Positions 18,561 through 27,874 are shown, counted from the stretch's first letter. The stretch is 64,000 bases of DNA from Psychrobacter sp. Ps6 (GCF_022129235.1 NZ_JADQAI010000006.1:1-64000); one strand, 5' to 3'. The notes: a model not told the origin generated them from the sequence alone. Numbers and translations are program-made.

Positions 18561-18677
18561 ATGAAAAAGCTTAGTAAAAAACAATCTCAATGGTTATGGT
18601 TTATTGGTCTATATACAGCAGGGTTTTTAGTTGTGTTTACGATTGCACAGCTTATCAAACTTGCTATGGGTGTTTAA
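18561..18677 (+). CDS. Small single-helix membrane protein, DUF2474-like bd-oxidase accessory
   Basis: 38 codons: a lysine-rich N-terminus (MKKLSKKQSQWLWF) followed by one hydrophobic helix (IGLYTAGFLVVFTIAQLI). Small proteins of this shape (DUF2474) are encoded directly after cioB in many proteobacteria. They are comparable in size and place to CydX, which stabilises E. coli bd oxidase. AGGAGA eight bases upstream is a strong ribosome site, and the gene ends before a perfect terminator. The family call rests on size, sequence style and position. Confidence 0.8.
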   Translation: MKKLSKKQSQWLWFIGLYTAGFLVVFTIAQLIKLAMGV

Positions 18678-18830
18678 TAAAACTGCCTGACATTAGAGAT
18701 TAGAACTATTGGAATCATAACCATCTGTATACTCAGTTTGCTAGATTTGAATGTATTTTGTGATTGATGCGTTGAAGGCACGATAAAAACGATATATCAA
18801 AACCCGTAAAAAATGTCGGAACCCATAAAA

Positions 18831-18864
18831 AAGCAGCGTTGATAATTCAACGCTGCTTTTTTGT
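18831..18864. terminator. Bidirectional terminator between cyd operon and murU
   Basis: Perfect 12-bp stem AAGCAGCGTTGA / TCAACGCTGCTT with a TAAT loop (18831-18858). A T-run follows on the plus strand and an A-run precedes it, so it can end both the cyd operon and the convergent amgK-murU transcript. Confidence 0.9.
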
Positions 18865-18884
18865 GTTTACCGGTGTATTTTTGC

Positions 18885-19628
18885 TTATGAATTTACTCGA
18901 CCTTGATGATTATCGATATCGTTTTTTTCAATAAACTCATTCACTTGTGCCAAGCGCTCGGCTGTACCAACGTCGATCCAGTTGTCAGTAATTACTTCAG
19001 CAGTAATCTGGAATTTAATCATCGCTTGCTTAAGTAGTGGTGCCAATGCGGCAGGCTGTCCTGATACCAGTCCTTCTACCAACGTAGGAGACATCACGCT
19101 GATACCAGCGAAAGTGAATTTGTCCGCATTGCCAACTGGCTGCTCGCTGGCAAGACCATTATTAATAGCGAAATCACCACCATCATTGTGCTCTGGATTG
19201 TCAATCAACAACAGATGTGCGCGCTGATCCGCACCTAATGTATAGTCTCGCAACTGAGCAAAATCATAGGTCGTCCAAACATCAGAGTTGACGAGAATAA
19301 ATGGCTCGTCTCGCAGCTTGCCTGACTGTAATGCTTGAAAAATGCCACCTGCCGTCTCTAACGGTTCATCGCCTTCTACTGACCAATGTAATTTGACCCC
19401 ATATTGCGAGCCGTCGCCTAAGGTATCTATCAGCTTATCAGACAACCATGATGCATTGATCGTGATATCGGTAATACCTGCGTCTTGTAGTGCTTTAATA
19501 TGCCAGACGATAAGTGGCTGTCCACCTACTTCAACCAAAGGCTTGGGCGTTTCTAGTGTTAATGGTCGCAGACGTGTACCCTTGCCAGCAGCCAAGATCA
19601 TGGCTTGTGTAATCGTAAAGCTAGACAT
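18885..19628 (-). CDS. murU: N-acetylmuramate alpha-1-phosphate uridylyltransferase MurU
   Basis: Nucleotidyltransferase of 247 residues that converts MurNAc-1-phosphate to UDP-MurNAc in the cell-wall recycling bypass. The N-terminus MILAAGKGTRLRPLT followed by PKPLVEVGGQPL is the sugar-nucleotidyltransferase signature. Further motifs are LVNSDVWTTYD (metal-binding Asp) and DNWIDVGTAERLAQ. GGAG six bases upstream supports the ATG. It lies 49 bases downstream of the kinase gene amgK, the known pathway partner, which separates it from other RmlA/GlmU-like enzymes. The pathway, described in Pseudomonas, bypasses de novo UDP-MurNAc synthesis. Confidence 0.9.
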   Translation of the reverse strand: MSSFTITQAMILAAGKGTRLRPLTLETPKPLVEVGGQPLIVWHIKALQDAGITDITINASWLSDKLIDTLGDGSQYGVKLHWSVEGDEPLETAGGIFQALQSGKLRDEPFILVNSDVWTTYDFAQLRDYTLGADQRAHLLLIDNPEHNDGGDFAINNGLASEQPVGNADKFTFAGISVMSPTLVEGLVSGQPAALAPLLKQAMIKFQITAEVITDNWIDVGTAERLAQVNEFIEKNDIDNHQGRVNS

Positions 19629-19677
19629 GCTTACTCCTATTTTTATTATTTATATCATTAATTTGATTGAGCATCAT

Positions 19678-20796
19678 CTACGCTGAAACAAACTTACCTT
19701 TGTATGCAGGTACGACAGCATCTTTTAACCATTGATTAAAAGATATGACGGCATGCTTGACCTCATCATTACCTTGTTCAGCCAGCCAGTTTAATTCAAT
19801 AATTAAATCACGCATGACTTTGGGAATATCGGCCAAATAGCGATCTTTGCCATCGCGTTTAGATAATCGAATAAAAATACCTAGTACTTTTAAATGACGC
19901 TGTACGCCCATTACATTGACGTCGTTTTCAAGCTGCACCACATTATCGGCTGTGGTTAGCGATTGTTGCTTTTGTAGCTGCCAAAAGTCGTTAATCCATG
20001 CAGATACTTGACGCTCTGGCCATTCGACATAGGCATCACGTACTAGCGAAACCAAATCATACGTGTAAGAGCCGATCACGGCATCTTGAAAATCAATCAC
20101 ACCTAAGCGCGATGTGTCCGCTTGGTCTTGCATGAGGTTACGACTATGATAGTCGCGATGCACAATGACTTGTGGCTGCAGCAGGATTTCATTGATAAGT
20201 ACCGATTTCAAGTTTTCCCACACCTTCTCATTCAGCTCTACGCTGATATAAGGGATAAACCACTCACTAAACAGGTTCATCTCGCGATCTAATAACGCCG
20301 TATCGTAATCTGGCAGCTGATACTGAGATCTTGCAGTCTCGACTGGTACCGTTTGCAGCGCTACTAACGTCTGCATGGCGAGCTGATAATAGTCATTTAT
20401 TTGATCTGGTGTTGCATCAGTCAGCAAATGAGCAAACTCTACTGCACCAAAGTCTTGTAGCACCAAAAAACCTTTTTCTAGATTTTGTGCGATGAGCGTC
20501 GGTACATTGATTGCAGGCGACATAAGCTTGGCAACATTGATGAATTGCCGCATGGCATCTTGCTCATCAGCAGAATCCATGACGATATAACGCGTATCTC
20601 CTGACCCATCAGCCTCTAGCAATTGAATGCGATGATAGCGGCGTGCACTCGCATCACCCGGTAAGCTGTCTAGATTAAAGGGCATATCTACAAATACTTG
20701 CTGTAACCAATGCTCGAGTTGTTGTTGGCGATTGTCGTTATTGTTATCGGTCATGTCAGGCTCTATAGTGGTTTTATCAGTCATAATGGGCATCAT
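19678..20796 (-). CDS. amgK: N-acetylmuramate/N-acetylglucosamine anomeric kinase AmgK
   Basis: Aminoglycoside-phosphotransferase-fold sugar kinase, 372 residues, that phosphorylates MurNAc (and GlcNAc) at C1 to feed MurU. HRDYHSRNLM is the catalytic loop with the base Asp and the Asn ligand. GVIDFQDAVIGSYTYDLVSL carries the metal-binding Asp. The early segment PGDASARRYHR fits the nucleotide loop. Several ATGs near the 5' end (20796, 20784, 20754) have no strong ribosome site, so the start is uncertain by up to 14 codons. First gene of the amgK-murU operon; divergent from lptD. Confidence 0.9.
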   Translation of the reverse strand: MMPIMTDKTTIEPDMTDNNNDNRQQQLEHWLQQVFVDMPFNLDSLPGDASARRYHRIQLLEADGSGDTRYIVMDSADEQDAMRQFINVAKLMSPAINVPTLIAQNLEKGFLVLQDFGAVEFAHLLTDATPDQINDYYQLAMQTLVALQTVPVETARSQYQLPDYDTALLDREMNLFSEWFIPYISVELNEKVWENLKSVLINEILLQPQVIVHRDYHSRNLMQDQADTSRLGVIDFQDAVIGSYTYDLVSLVRDAYVEWPERQVSAWINDFWQLQKQQSLTTADNVVQLENDVNVMGVQRHLKVLGIFIRLSKRDGKDRYLADIPKVMRDLIIELNWLAEQGNDEVKHAVISFNQWLKDAVVPAYKGKFVSA

Positions 20797-21166
20797 AGGT
20801 TAAATATAAATCATAAATAATTAAAGTAGTGATAAGTCAGGCAAATACTTGCTAAAATGGTCATATCTTAAGCCGCAACAACTGCGCCAGTAGACATATC
20901 AAGATATCATTCAGTAATTTAGCGCTAAGCTGAGTCTTTTAGCTCATTTAAAAGTAGCTTGGCTATATTATAAATTTTGGTAAATAGTGTAGCTGATTTG
21001 GTTTTTTTTGACTATGATTAGTCGTCATTATATGTAAAACAGCCAAATTCTTGAGATGACGCTATCGATGAGTGATTTTTTAGCCGTTTATTAACAACTC
21101 TGTCTTGTTGAATAATACGACTATGCAATTCAGTATCGCAATCCAATAGGCTCTGCAATCATAGGT
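20797..21166. other. Divergent intergenic region between amgK and lptD
   Basis: 370 bases without a gene, AT-rich, carrying the promoters of amgK (leftward) and lptD-surA (rightward). The only promoter-like pair I can point to is the lptD candidate at 21008-21036. No RNA or repeat element recognised. Confidence 0.4.
21008..21036 (+). promoter_or_regulatory. Candidate promoter of lptD-surA
   Basis: TTGACT (21008-21013), 17-base spacer, TATGTA (21031-21036). A small dyad GACTA-tgat-TAGTC (21010-21023) overlaps the -35 and spacer and could be an operator. It would give an untranslated leader of about 125 bases. Confidence 0.4.
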
Positions 21167-24100
21167 GTGCCCTTGTTATATTCTCCGCTTTACCAAAGCA
21201 TTCGTTTGATCTTATTTGGTGCCTTAGGCTTATCTAGCCTAACAGTTAGTGCTGCCATCAACGATGCTGACACACAGACAACTGAGCCATCAAGTGCTGG
21301 TAGTACAAGCAGCTACCTCTCTGATACCAATAACAGTAATGTCACTCAAAGCAGTGATTACAACGATATCCGTTATAAAGACGCGCGCCCACAGGTCGAT
21401 AATTCTCAAAGAGCGACTCCTGCTTCTAATTTTGATGACACAGGTTTCGCAAGCGATGCTACGTTAGAGGACAGCGCCTCCGATGATGTTTTGAATATCA
21501 CAGAGATTAATGAGTCTTCTGATACCGCCTCGATACAACCATCAAATACGACAGATAGCGATCAGGTAAGCCGCGACACACGTGCTAATGCTATGGTTAC
21601 ACCTGAAAATACCGTAGCGGATAACCGTCAGCTAGATATCAGTGATGAGAGTATTCAAGACAGTCTAGTGCGTTTGGCAGAATTTTATGAGCTCACACCA
21701 GAGACTCCTGTCTCAAATGACGTGGATAATACAGAAAATGCTGAGTCAGATAATATACAGAGTACTTTAGCGCCTACAGCGCAGACCATTCCAAAAGTTG
21801 GTAAGAACTTACGATTATTGCCAAACGCTATAGATAGTGCACAACGCTGTGAAGGTCAATGGGTCTATCCAAAGAGCAACCCTAATTATCAGCGTGCTGT
21901 GAATGAGGCTGGCGGTGCAAATGGACAACCCGTACCTGATGTTGACAGTATTCCCAATAATCAAGCACCTCTATTCACAGAGTCAGATTACGGTTATTAC
22001 AATAATATCAATTATGCTGAACTATCAGGTAATGTGAAAGTCGATCAGGGTACCCAGCATATCGAAGCAGAAAAAGTTGTGATTGATCTAAGCAATGGGG
22101 TGGCTGCTGCACAAGGTAGAGTCATGTTTACCGATCAGGCGACAGGACAATCACTGCAACGTAGCAATGCACCGAGCAATGCTCAAACCAGCTTTAATGA
22201 GAGAGCAAAAAAAGGTGGTCTGATTGGGGTTGCAGACAGCTTAAACTATAATACTGAAACTGGACAATCAACAGCCAACGATGTGGCTTTTGCTAGTGTT
22301 GAGCTACAAGCACACGGCTACGCTAAGCGCTTGAACAAGCCTAATGATAGTGAGTACGAGCTGGACGAGGTGATGTTTAGCACCTGTCCACCCACCAACC
22401 GTAAATGGCAATTTGATGCCAAAAGTATCGATTTGAATACTGATACAGGACGCGGCGAAGCCTATAATACGACTTTTCGTATTGCTGACGTGCCTGTCTT
22501 TTATCTCCCCTACTTTAACTTTCCAATAGACAGTCGTCGTAGTAGCGGATTTTTATTACCAAGTGCTAGCGTAAGTAGTGAGAGCGGTGTTGAGATTGAT
22601 GTTCCTTATTACTTCAACCTAGCGCCCAATTACGATGCCACGCTCAATACGCATGTATACACCGACCGTAATCCTATGGTCTCAGGTGAGTTCCGTTATT
22701 TGACCGAAAACTATGGAGAAGGCATTTTTAACGGTTCATACTTGCCTAATGACAAAGAATATAATGACGAAGATCGTAAAAGCTTTTTTTATGATCATTA
22801 TTGGTCATCCAAAAGTATTCCACGGTTAAGTGGTGATGCCAAATACAGCTATGTATCAGATGCAGATTATCTTGATGATTTTGACACTTTAGGTTTATCA
22901 GATAACACAATCAATCTACCAAGGCGTGCTCGAGTTAATTATTATAATGATTACGTCGATGGTGAGTTAAAAGTAGAAACCTTCCAAACGTTAGATGCGT
23001 TTACTGATAATGGTGAGGCTCTAGAGGATAAAGACAAACCCTATTCACGCCTACCACAGCTAAAGCTCAACTATCGACTGCCGTGGGCGAAGAACTTTGA
23101 CATCACTGGCGTACATGACTCTGCCTATTTTAAGAAGTCTATTGATGATGGCTCTGAGGATGAAAAGAGCGGTGCACGCATTTATAACAAAATAAGTGCC
23201 GTTTACCCGATGGAGAAGTCTTGGGGCTATATTAGGCCGAAGCTAAGCCTACAGCATCTCTATACTTCATATGATGAAGACAGCTTGGCAGACAATAACA
23301 TTAGTGAAGAAGATGGTAGCCAATCAGTCTTCGTTCCGCAAGCCAGTATTGATGCAGGTCTGAATTTCTACCAAGCAGGTTCACCCTTTGGCGCTTTTGA
23401 TGACACCATGGGTGGCTATCGTCTGCTTAGCCCGCGGGTGAAATACACTTATTCACCGTATAAAAACCAAAATGATATTCCTAACTTCAACACTCGTATT
23501 GCGTCTATTAACTATGAGCAGCTATTTTCAGACAGTTGGTTCTTAGGCCATGATCGCTTGCAAGATTTGCACTCTATCACGCCTGGTGTCAATTATCGTT
23601 ACATCGATGCAACGGGTGTGACACGTTTTGATGGTAGCATTGCAGAACAGTTCTATATAGATGATGGTCGTGTTACGCTTGATGATGAACAAAGAGTATT
23701 CAACTCTTCTTCCTCAGGCATGGTATGGGATACCAGCACCCAACCTTATAACAATTTTTGGGTTGATGTAAGCGGTGCGCTGACTAACGACTATGATTTG
23801 AACTATATAACGACTGAGCTACGTTATCAGCCATCAGATAATAGCTTGTTCAATGTGGGCTATGTCAAGCGTCAGCGTGATGAAAACACTGATCAGTTGC
23901 CATTGTCCGCATTTACCGCCTCTGCCGTTTTCCCTATTAATAATAGCTGGCGGATATTGGCTCAAGGTCAATATGACTATAATCGTAACAAGATGCTCGA
24001 TTCACTCATCGGTGTTGATTATGAAGATTGCTGCTTTGGCTTTGCAGTTTACGGTCGCCGTTACTATAATGACTTAAACGTCAAAGACGAACCAACACAA

Positions 24101-24217
24101 GCTGTTATGGCAGAAATTAGATTAAATGGGCTTGGCAGTGGCAGTAGCCGCCTAACACGGTTGCTCTCTGATAAGATATTAGGCTTTGAACCTGTCCAAA
24201 CTGCATGGAAAGACTAA
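21167..24217 (+). CDS. lptD: LPS-assembly protein LptD
   Basis: Outer-membrane beta-barrel that, with LptE, inserts lipopolysaccharide into the outer leaflet. 1016 residues against 784 in E. coli. GTG start followed by a signal peptide (core LILFGALGLSSLTVSA). An Asp/Ser/Asn-rich extension of about 190 residues comes before the first conserved Cys (RCEGQW, about 228). The OstA/LptA-like jelly-roll domain runs about 280-410 (YAELSGNVKV, VMFSTCPPTNRKW), and the barrel follows. Four conserved cysteines, one each near 228 and 405 and a CC pair near 954, fit the known inter-domain disulfides. surA follows in the same direction, the usual neighbour. Confidence 0.95.
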   Translation: MPLLYSPLYQSIRLILFGALGLSSLTVSAAINDADTQTTEPSSAGSTSSYLSDTNNSNVTQSSDYNDIRYKDARPQVDNSQRATPASNFDDTGFASDATLEDSASDDVLNITEINESSDTASIQPSNTTDSDQVSRDTRANAMVTPENTVADNRQLDISDESIQDSLVRLAEFYELTPETPVSNDVDNTENAESDNIQSTLAPTAQTIPKVGKNLRLLPNAIDSAQRCEGQWVYPKSNPNYQRAVNEAGGANGQPVPDVDSIPNNQAPLFTESDYGYYNNINYAELSGNVKVDQGTQHIEAEKVVIDLSNGVAAAQGRVMFTDQATGQSLQRSNAPSNAQTSFNERAKKGGLIGVADSLNYNTETGQSTANDVAFASVELQAHGYAKRLNKPNDSEYELDEVMFSTCPPTNRKWQFDAKSIDLNTDTGRGEAYNTTFRIADVPVFYLPYFNFPIDSRRSSGFLLPSASVSSESGVEIDVPYYFNLAPNYDATLNTHVYTDRNPMVSGEFRYLTENYGEGIFNGSYLPNDKEYNDEDRKSFFYDHYWSSKSIPRLSGDAKYSYVSDADYLDDFDTLGLSDNTINLPRRARVNYYNDYVDGELKVETFQTLDAFTDNGEALEDKDKPYSRLPQLKLNYRLPWAKNFDITGVHDSAYFKKSIDDGSEDEKSGARIYNKISAVYPMEKSWGYIRPKLSLQHLYTSYDEDSLADNNISEEDGSQSVFVPQASIDAGLNFYQAGSPFGAFDDTMGGYRLLSPRVKYTYSPYKNQNDIPNFNTRIASINYEQLFSDSWFLGHDRLQDLHSITPGVNYRYIDATGVTRFDGSIAEQFYIDDGRVTLDDEQRVFNSSSSGMVWDTSTQPYNNFWVDVSGALTNDYDLNYITTELRYQPSDNSLFNVGYVKRQRDENTDQLPLSAFTASAVFPINNSWRILAQGQYDYNRNKMLDSLIGVDYEDCCFGFAVYGRRYYNDLNVKDEPTQAVMAEIRLNGLGSGSSRLTRLLSDKILGFEPVQTAWKD

Positions 24218-24360
24218 CGAGATTTTTTGCTAGATTGCAGCACTATTTGCACAAATATTTATAACCCTACTATGGGTCACGCTGTCAAATATCTGATTAT
24301 TAAGTATTGGATTGCGTTGACCGACTACCATCCGATGCGATGACATTGATGAGGAGCATC

Positions 24361-25755
24361 ATGAGATTTTTTTCTTTACGTCAAACCAGCCGCGCTGTAC
24401 TGCTATCTATGGGTGCCAGTCTTGCACTGACATTAAGTGCTCAAGCAGCGACTGTGAAACCTGCCACAGCACAAGCCTCGACTACTGCTAATCAGAATGC
24501 AGTAAGTCGCTTGACACCTGCCAATAGCACCGATGGTATTGTCGCTTTAGTCAATGAAAACGCTATCCTAAAAAGTGAATTGGTCGATGCCATTACACAA
24601 ACCCAAGCCCGCGCACGAGCAGCAGGAGAACCTATTGCAAACTCAGCGCAATTGCAGTCAGAGGTGCTAAACGCGCTTATCTTGCGTGAATTGCAACTAT
24701 CAATGGTAAAACGTGTCGGTTTATCTCCTGATGAAACCGAGATCAATCAACGCCTTGCTCAAATCGCTCAATCTCAAGGGCTCAATAGCATCTCAGTATT
24801 ACAGCAACGCTTAGATGCCGCGCGTCCTGGTAGTTATGCCGCATTACGTGCTCAACTGATCGAAGATGCTGCTATTCAAGAGCTGCAGCAGCGTCAAATC
24901 AGTCGCCGAGTACGCATTAGTGAGCAAGATATTGATGCATTTTTGGCGTCGCCTGAAGCAAAACGTTTGAATCAAAGTGAATACCAAACTGTGCATGTAC
25001 GCGTTCCTTATATAGATGACTACAGCCGTCTGTCAGCAGCTCAGCGTGAGGAAGCGCTAAAAGTTGCACAGGATTTGCGTACTCGTTTACTTGCACCAAA
25101 TGTCAATGTCTCTGAAGCTGTTGCTGCAAGCCAAGGTAGCTATCCTATCCCTATTCAAGGTGGTGATATGGGCTTTCACAAAGCGGCATCCCTACCGACA
25201 GAGCTATCAAGCAAAATTACCAACCTCGATATTGGTGCAGTCAGTGAGCCGTTACTAACGCCTGAAGGTATCGATATCGTTAAGCTGGCTGATAAAAAAG
25301 CCAGTGATACCATGTTGATTCCGCAGTGGCATACTCGTCATATCTTAGTAAAAGTCGATGAGTTACAGACAGATGCACTGGCTGAACAGAAAATTAATGA
25401 TTTGTATGAGCAACTGCGTAACGGTGCTGATTTTGCTGCCTTAGCATCAACCTATTCAGACGATCCAGGATCGGCTGGCCGCGGTGGTGATCTTGATTGG
25501 GTCAGTGAAGAAGATATGGTAGGTCCATTTGAGGCCACAATGAAAAATACAGCTGTTGGTGACTACTCTGCCCCATTTAAAACTCAGTTCGGCTGGCATA
25601 TTCTAAAAGTTGACGGTAAGCGTCAGCAGGATGTCAGCGAGCAATATCGTCGCAATATGGCACGCCAAGCATTGTATCAGCGCCTAGCGCCTCAAGCACA
25701 AGAAGACTGGTTGCAAGAGTTGCGTGCAGGTGCCTATATCCAAGTACTCGGTTAA
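24361..25755 (+). CDS. surA: Periplasmic chaperone/peptidyl-prolyl isomerase SurA
   Basis: Periplasmic chaperone for outer-membrane proteins, 464 residues. Signal peptide (VLLSMGASLALTLSAQAA), SurA N-domain (GIVALVNENAILKSEL, EVLNALILRELQ), then two parvulin domains. The second is the better conserved (WHTRHILVKVDEL, YSDDPGSAGRGGDLDWV, FGWHILKV). I chose ATG 24361 because GAGGAG ends four bases before it; the longest frame begins with TTG 54 bases upstream. In this genome SurA must carry extra load if skp is truly absent. It sits in the lptD-surA unit and ends before a strong terminator. The pdxA gene that often follows is not here. Confidence 0.94.
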   Translation: MRFFSLRQTSRAVLLSMGASLALTLSAQAATVKPATAQASTTANQNAVSRLTPANSTDGIVALVNENAILKSELVDAITQTQARARAAGEPIANSAQLQSEVLNALILRELQLSMVKRVGLSPDETEINQRLAQIAQSQGLNSISVLQQRLDAARPGSYAALRAQLIEDAAIQELQQRQISRRVRISEQDIDAFLASPEAKRLNQSEYQTVHVRVPYIDDYSRLSAAQREEALKVAQDLRTRLLAPNVNVSEAVAASQGSYPIPIQGGDMGFHKAASLPTELSSKITNLDIGAVSEPLLTPEGIDIVKLADKKASDTMLIPQWHTRHILVKVDELQTDALAEQKINDLYEQLRNGADFAALASTYSDDPGSAGRGGDLDWVSEEDMVGPFEATMKNTAVGDYSAPFKTQFGWHILKVDGKRQQDVSEQYRRNMARQALYQRLAPQAQEDWLQELRAGAYIQVLG

Positions 25756-25827
25756 AGACCTGCGTTCAACTGCTTGGTCATAAGTTAATACACTGAGCGC
25801 TAATAATACTGATTAGCTTGCACAGAA

Positions 25828-25861
25828 AAAGGGTCTATGCCAATGCATATACCCTTTTTTT
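25828..25861 (+). terminator. Terminator of lptD-surA
   Basis: Stem AAAGGGT-C-TATGC / GCATA-T-ACCCTTT with loop CAAT and one mismatch (25828-25857), then a T-run. It lies 72 bases after the surA stop. Confidence 0.88.
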
Positions 25862-26001
25862 ATTTAGAAATCGACTGACTGTCAGTTAATTAGGATAATG
25901 GATAGCAAACCGCCTAAGTACAATTAACTTAATAGGCGGTTAAACCAATCTATTCAGCTGTGTATGGCAGGAATATTACAAATCGACAAATGACGCACAA
26001 A

Positions 26002-26037
26002 GAAAAGCCCCGAACCTAGGGCGATTGGTTCAGGGCT
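26002..26037 (-). terminator. Leftward terminator-like hairpin downstream of the EEP-family gene
   Basis: AGCCC-C-GAACC pairs with GGTTC-A-GGGCT (26006-26016 with 26027-26037), one mismatch, ten-base loop. On the minus strand it is followed by TTTTCTTTG. It would end transcripts from the minus-strand gene whose stop is about 250 bases upstream. Confidence 0.6.
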
Positions 26038-26235
26038 TCGGTGCTTCATGTTATTGTTATTATCTCTCTTCCATGTTGACTCATCCTAAGTCATAAACAG
26101 TAACGTATAAGACAGCGGGCTGACCTGTTCTTTTATTGATACCGTCTCAACACTGCATCCTTGCGTATCCTTGTGTTGATGAATACATTATAGGACAATC
26201 AATTTGGTACGAATAGAAGCTAAAGACCTTATTTG

Positions 26236-26255
26236 ACGTAAGCATATGCTTACGT
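26236..26255. repeat. Perfect 20-bp palindrome
   Basis: Half-site ACGTAAGCAT is followed immediately by its exact reverse complement, with no spacer. It lies 35 bases beyond the stop of the EEP-family gene. It may be a protein-binding site or part of a 3' structure; it lacks the loop and T-run of a normal terminator. Confidence 0.6.
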
Positions 26256-26290
26256 TATAAGAGTCAACTTTAACCTATACGTCGTACTCC

Positions 26291-27424
26291 TCATAAACTA
26301 AGACTGCCTTGCACCTCTCTGCGTTCATCTGACATTTTCTTGCCTTCTTTTTTACCTTCTTCAATCTTGCTATCTGCTTCTGCTACATCTTCTGCTTCTG
26401 CAGTAGGCGCATTGCCTTCTTGCTTGCTCGTTTCTTCTGGCTCATATTGTAAAGTCGTCATTACAGGAAAATGATCAGATCCTATAGACGGCATACGTCT
26501 GATATCAACTACTGTAAAGCAAGCGCTATGGAAAATATGATCCAATGCCCAACGCAGAAATGGATATTTGACATGAAAGGTGTTGATAAAGTGTCGACCA
26601 ATACGAGGATCTAGCAGCCCAGAAATACGCTGAAAGCGCCGCGTGGTTTTTGACCATGCCACATCGTTAAGATCACCAGCCAATATCGCGGTTTGCTCAT
26701 TTTCTTTGATGTGTTTGCCAACCATCAGAAGCTCAGCATCACGCGTGGTAGATTTATCAGCCTCAGTTGGACTTGGAGGCATAGGATGCAAACAATATAG
26801 CCAAATTACGCGGCCGCCTTGCAGTCGTAACTGCGTATGAATAGAAGGTATGTCATCAATCATTAGGTACTTCACTTCAGGATCTATGAGCTCAAGCTTA
26901 GAGTACAGGTGCATACCGTATAGATTGTCCAGCGGAACCTTAACTGTATAAGGATAATCAGACTCAATTTGCTGTAATGCTTTCTCCCATTTTTTATCAG
27001 TTTCAAGCGTAATTAAAATATCGGGCTGTCTATGCTTGACCAAATCAACCAATTTTTGTGTTTCATCATTGGGTGTTAACACATTTGAGACCATGATTTT
27101 TAATTGATGTACTTGCCCTTCTGGTTTGTCTTTTGCTTTTTGAACTTCTTTTTTCCATAGCTTGGTATACGGCAATACCATTCTTAGCTGGAACGCTAAC
27201 GTGATACTAAGCACTATAAATAACAACCATTGTCCCAGTTGCCACTCTGAGAAAAACATGATCATGCCAATCCAAGCAATAATGCCCAGTACCATTATCT
27301 GAATGCGTGGGAATTCGACGCCACGCACCCACCAATTATCCAGCGGCACCCAACCCCAGATCGTTAAAAATGCGATGAATCCTGCTAGCCATTGTAAGCT
27401 GTAATATAATAGTGAGAGATCCAT
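26291..27424 (-). CDS. Endonuclease/exonuclease/phosphatase (EEP) family membrane protein
   Basis: About 377 residues from ATG 27424 (MDLSLLYYS); the frame is open to 27499, where another ATG could start. Neither has a good ribosome site. Two to three N-terminal membrane helices (to about residue 85) are followed by an EEP-fold domain: KIMVSNVLTPND, ILITLETDKKW (metal Glu), GDLNDVAWS (Asp-Asn pair) and GSDHFPVM (final Asp-His). This arrangement matches bacterial membrane-anchored EEP proteins of the YafD type with unknown substrate. The C-terminal 45 residues are very rich in Glu and Lys. Probably monocistronic. Confidence 0.8.
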   Translation of the reverse strand: MDLSLLYYSLQWLAGFIAFLTIWGWVPLDNWWVRGVEFPRIQIMVLGIIAWIGMIMFFSEWQLGQWLLFIVLSITLAFQLRMVLPYTKLWKKEVQKAKDKPEGQVHQLKIMVSNVLTPNDETQKLVDLVKHRQPDILITLETDKKWEKALQQIESDYPYTVKVPLDNLYGMHLYSKLELIDPEVKYLMIDDIPSIHTQLRLQGGRVIWLYCLHPMPPSPTEADKSTTRDAELLMVGKHIKENEQTAILAGDLNDVAWSKTTRRFQRISGLLDPRIGRHFINTFHVKYPFLRWALDHIFHSACFTVVDIRRMPSIGSDHFPVMTTLQYEPEETSKQEGNAPTAEAEDVAEADSKIEEGKKEGKKMSDERREVQGSLSL

Positions 27425-27499
27425 AGTATGTAATAACCGTTTATTGAGATGATAATGGGGCCAATGATGATATATGCCATTCATTCCATGACAACGCAT

Positions 27500-27874
27500 A
27501 TCATGGTTTTAAATGAACTGAGTTTTAACTGAACTGACGTCAAGTATTAATGCTAGAAGCTTACTTTAGCATTTCATAAGATTTTCGCCTATATATGAGT
27601 CGCGATTCTGCAACAACTGCCATAAAAATTTACAATACCTGCCTGATCAAAATAATAGGTATTTTATCGAGAGCCTTATCCTTTACGGACAACCAAATAT
27701 ATTTTGCCAATACCTAAGCCAGACTCTAATAATAACGTAAAGTTATAGTACACATAGTTAATAGTGTATAGAAAACGAGTAAATAATAGCCAAAACGCCT
27801 TGCTTTTTTGTACCATTCACGGCATTGTTATCGGTTGGTGATGCAACAAATAATTGTAAATAGGACTGAATTTC
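27500..27874. other. Divergent intergenic region upstream of asd
   Basis: 375 bases, AT-rich, no ORF or RNA gene recognised. It should contain the asd promoter and that of the EEP-family gene. A lysine riboswitch would be conceivable upstream of asd, but I do not see its conserved core and do not call one. Confidence 0.35.

Larger units (their letters stand above)
25756..26290. other. Convergent intergenic region after surA with two hairpins and a palindrome
   Basis: 535 bases between convergent genes, without a credible ORF. It holds the surA terminator (25828-25861), a leftward terminator-like hairpin (26002-26037) and a perfect 20-bp palindrome (26236-26255), each given separately. It is unusually long for a convergent gap, so a small RNA cannot be excluded, but I see no promoter to prove one. 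Confidence 0.45.

Noticed and set aside
27500-27874. Lysine riboswitch upstream of asd
   Set aside because: No convincing aptamer helices or conserved core, and no terminator-antiterminator pair before the start codon.
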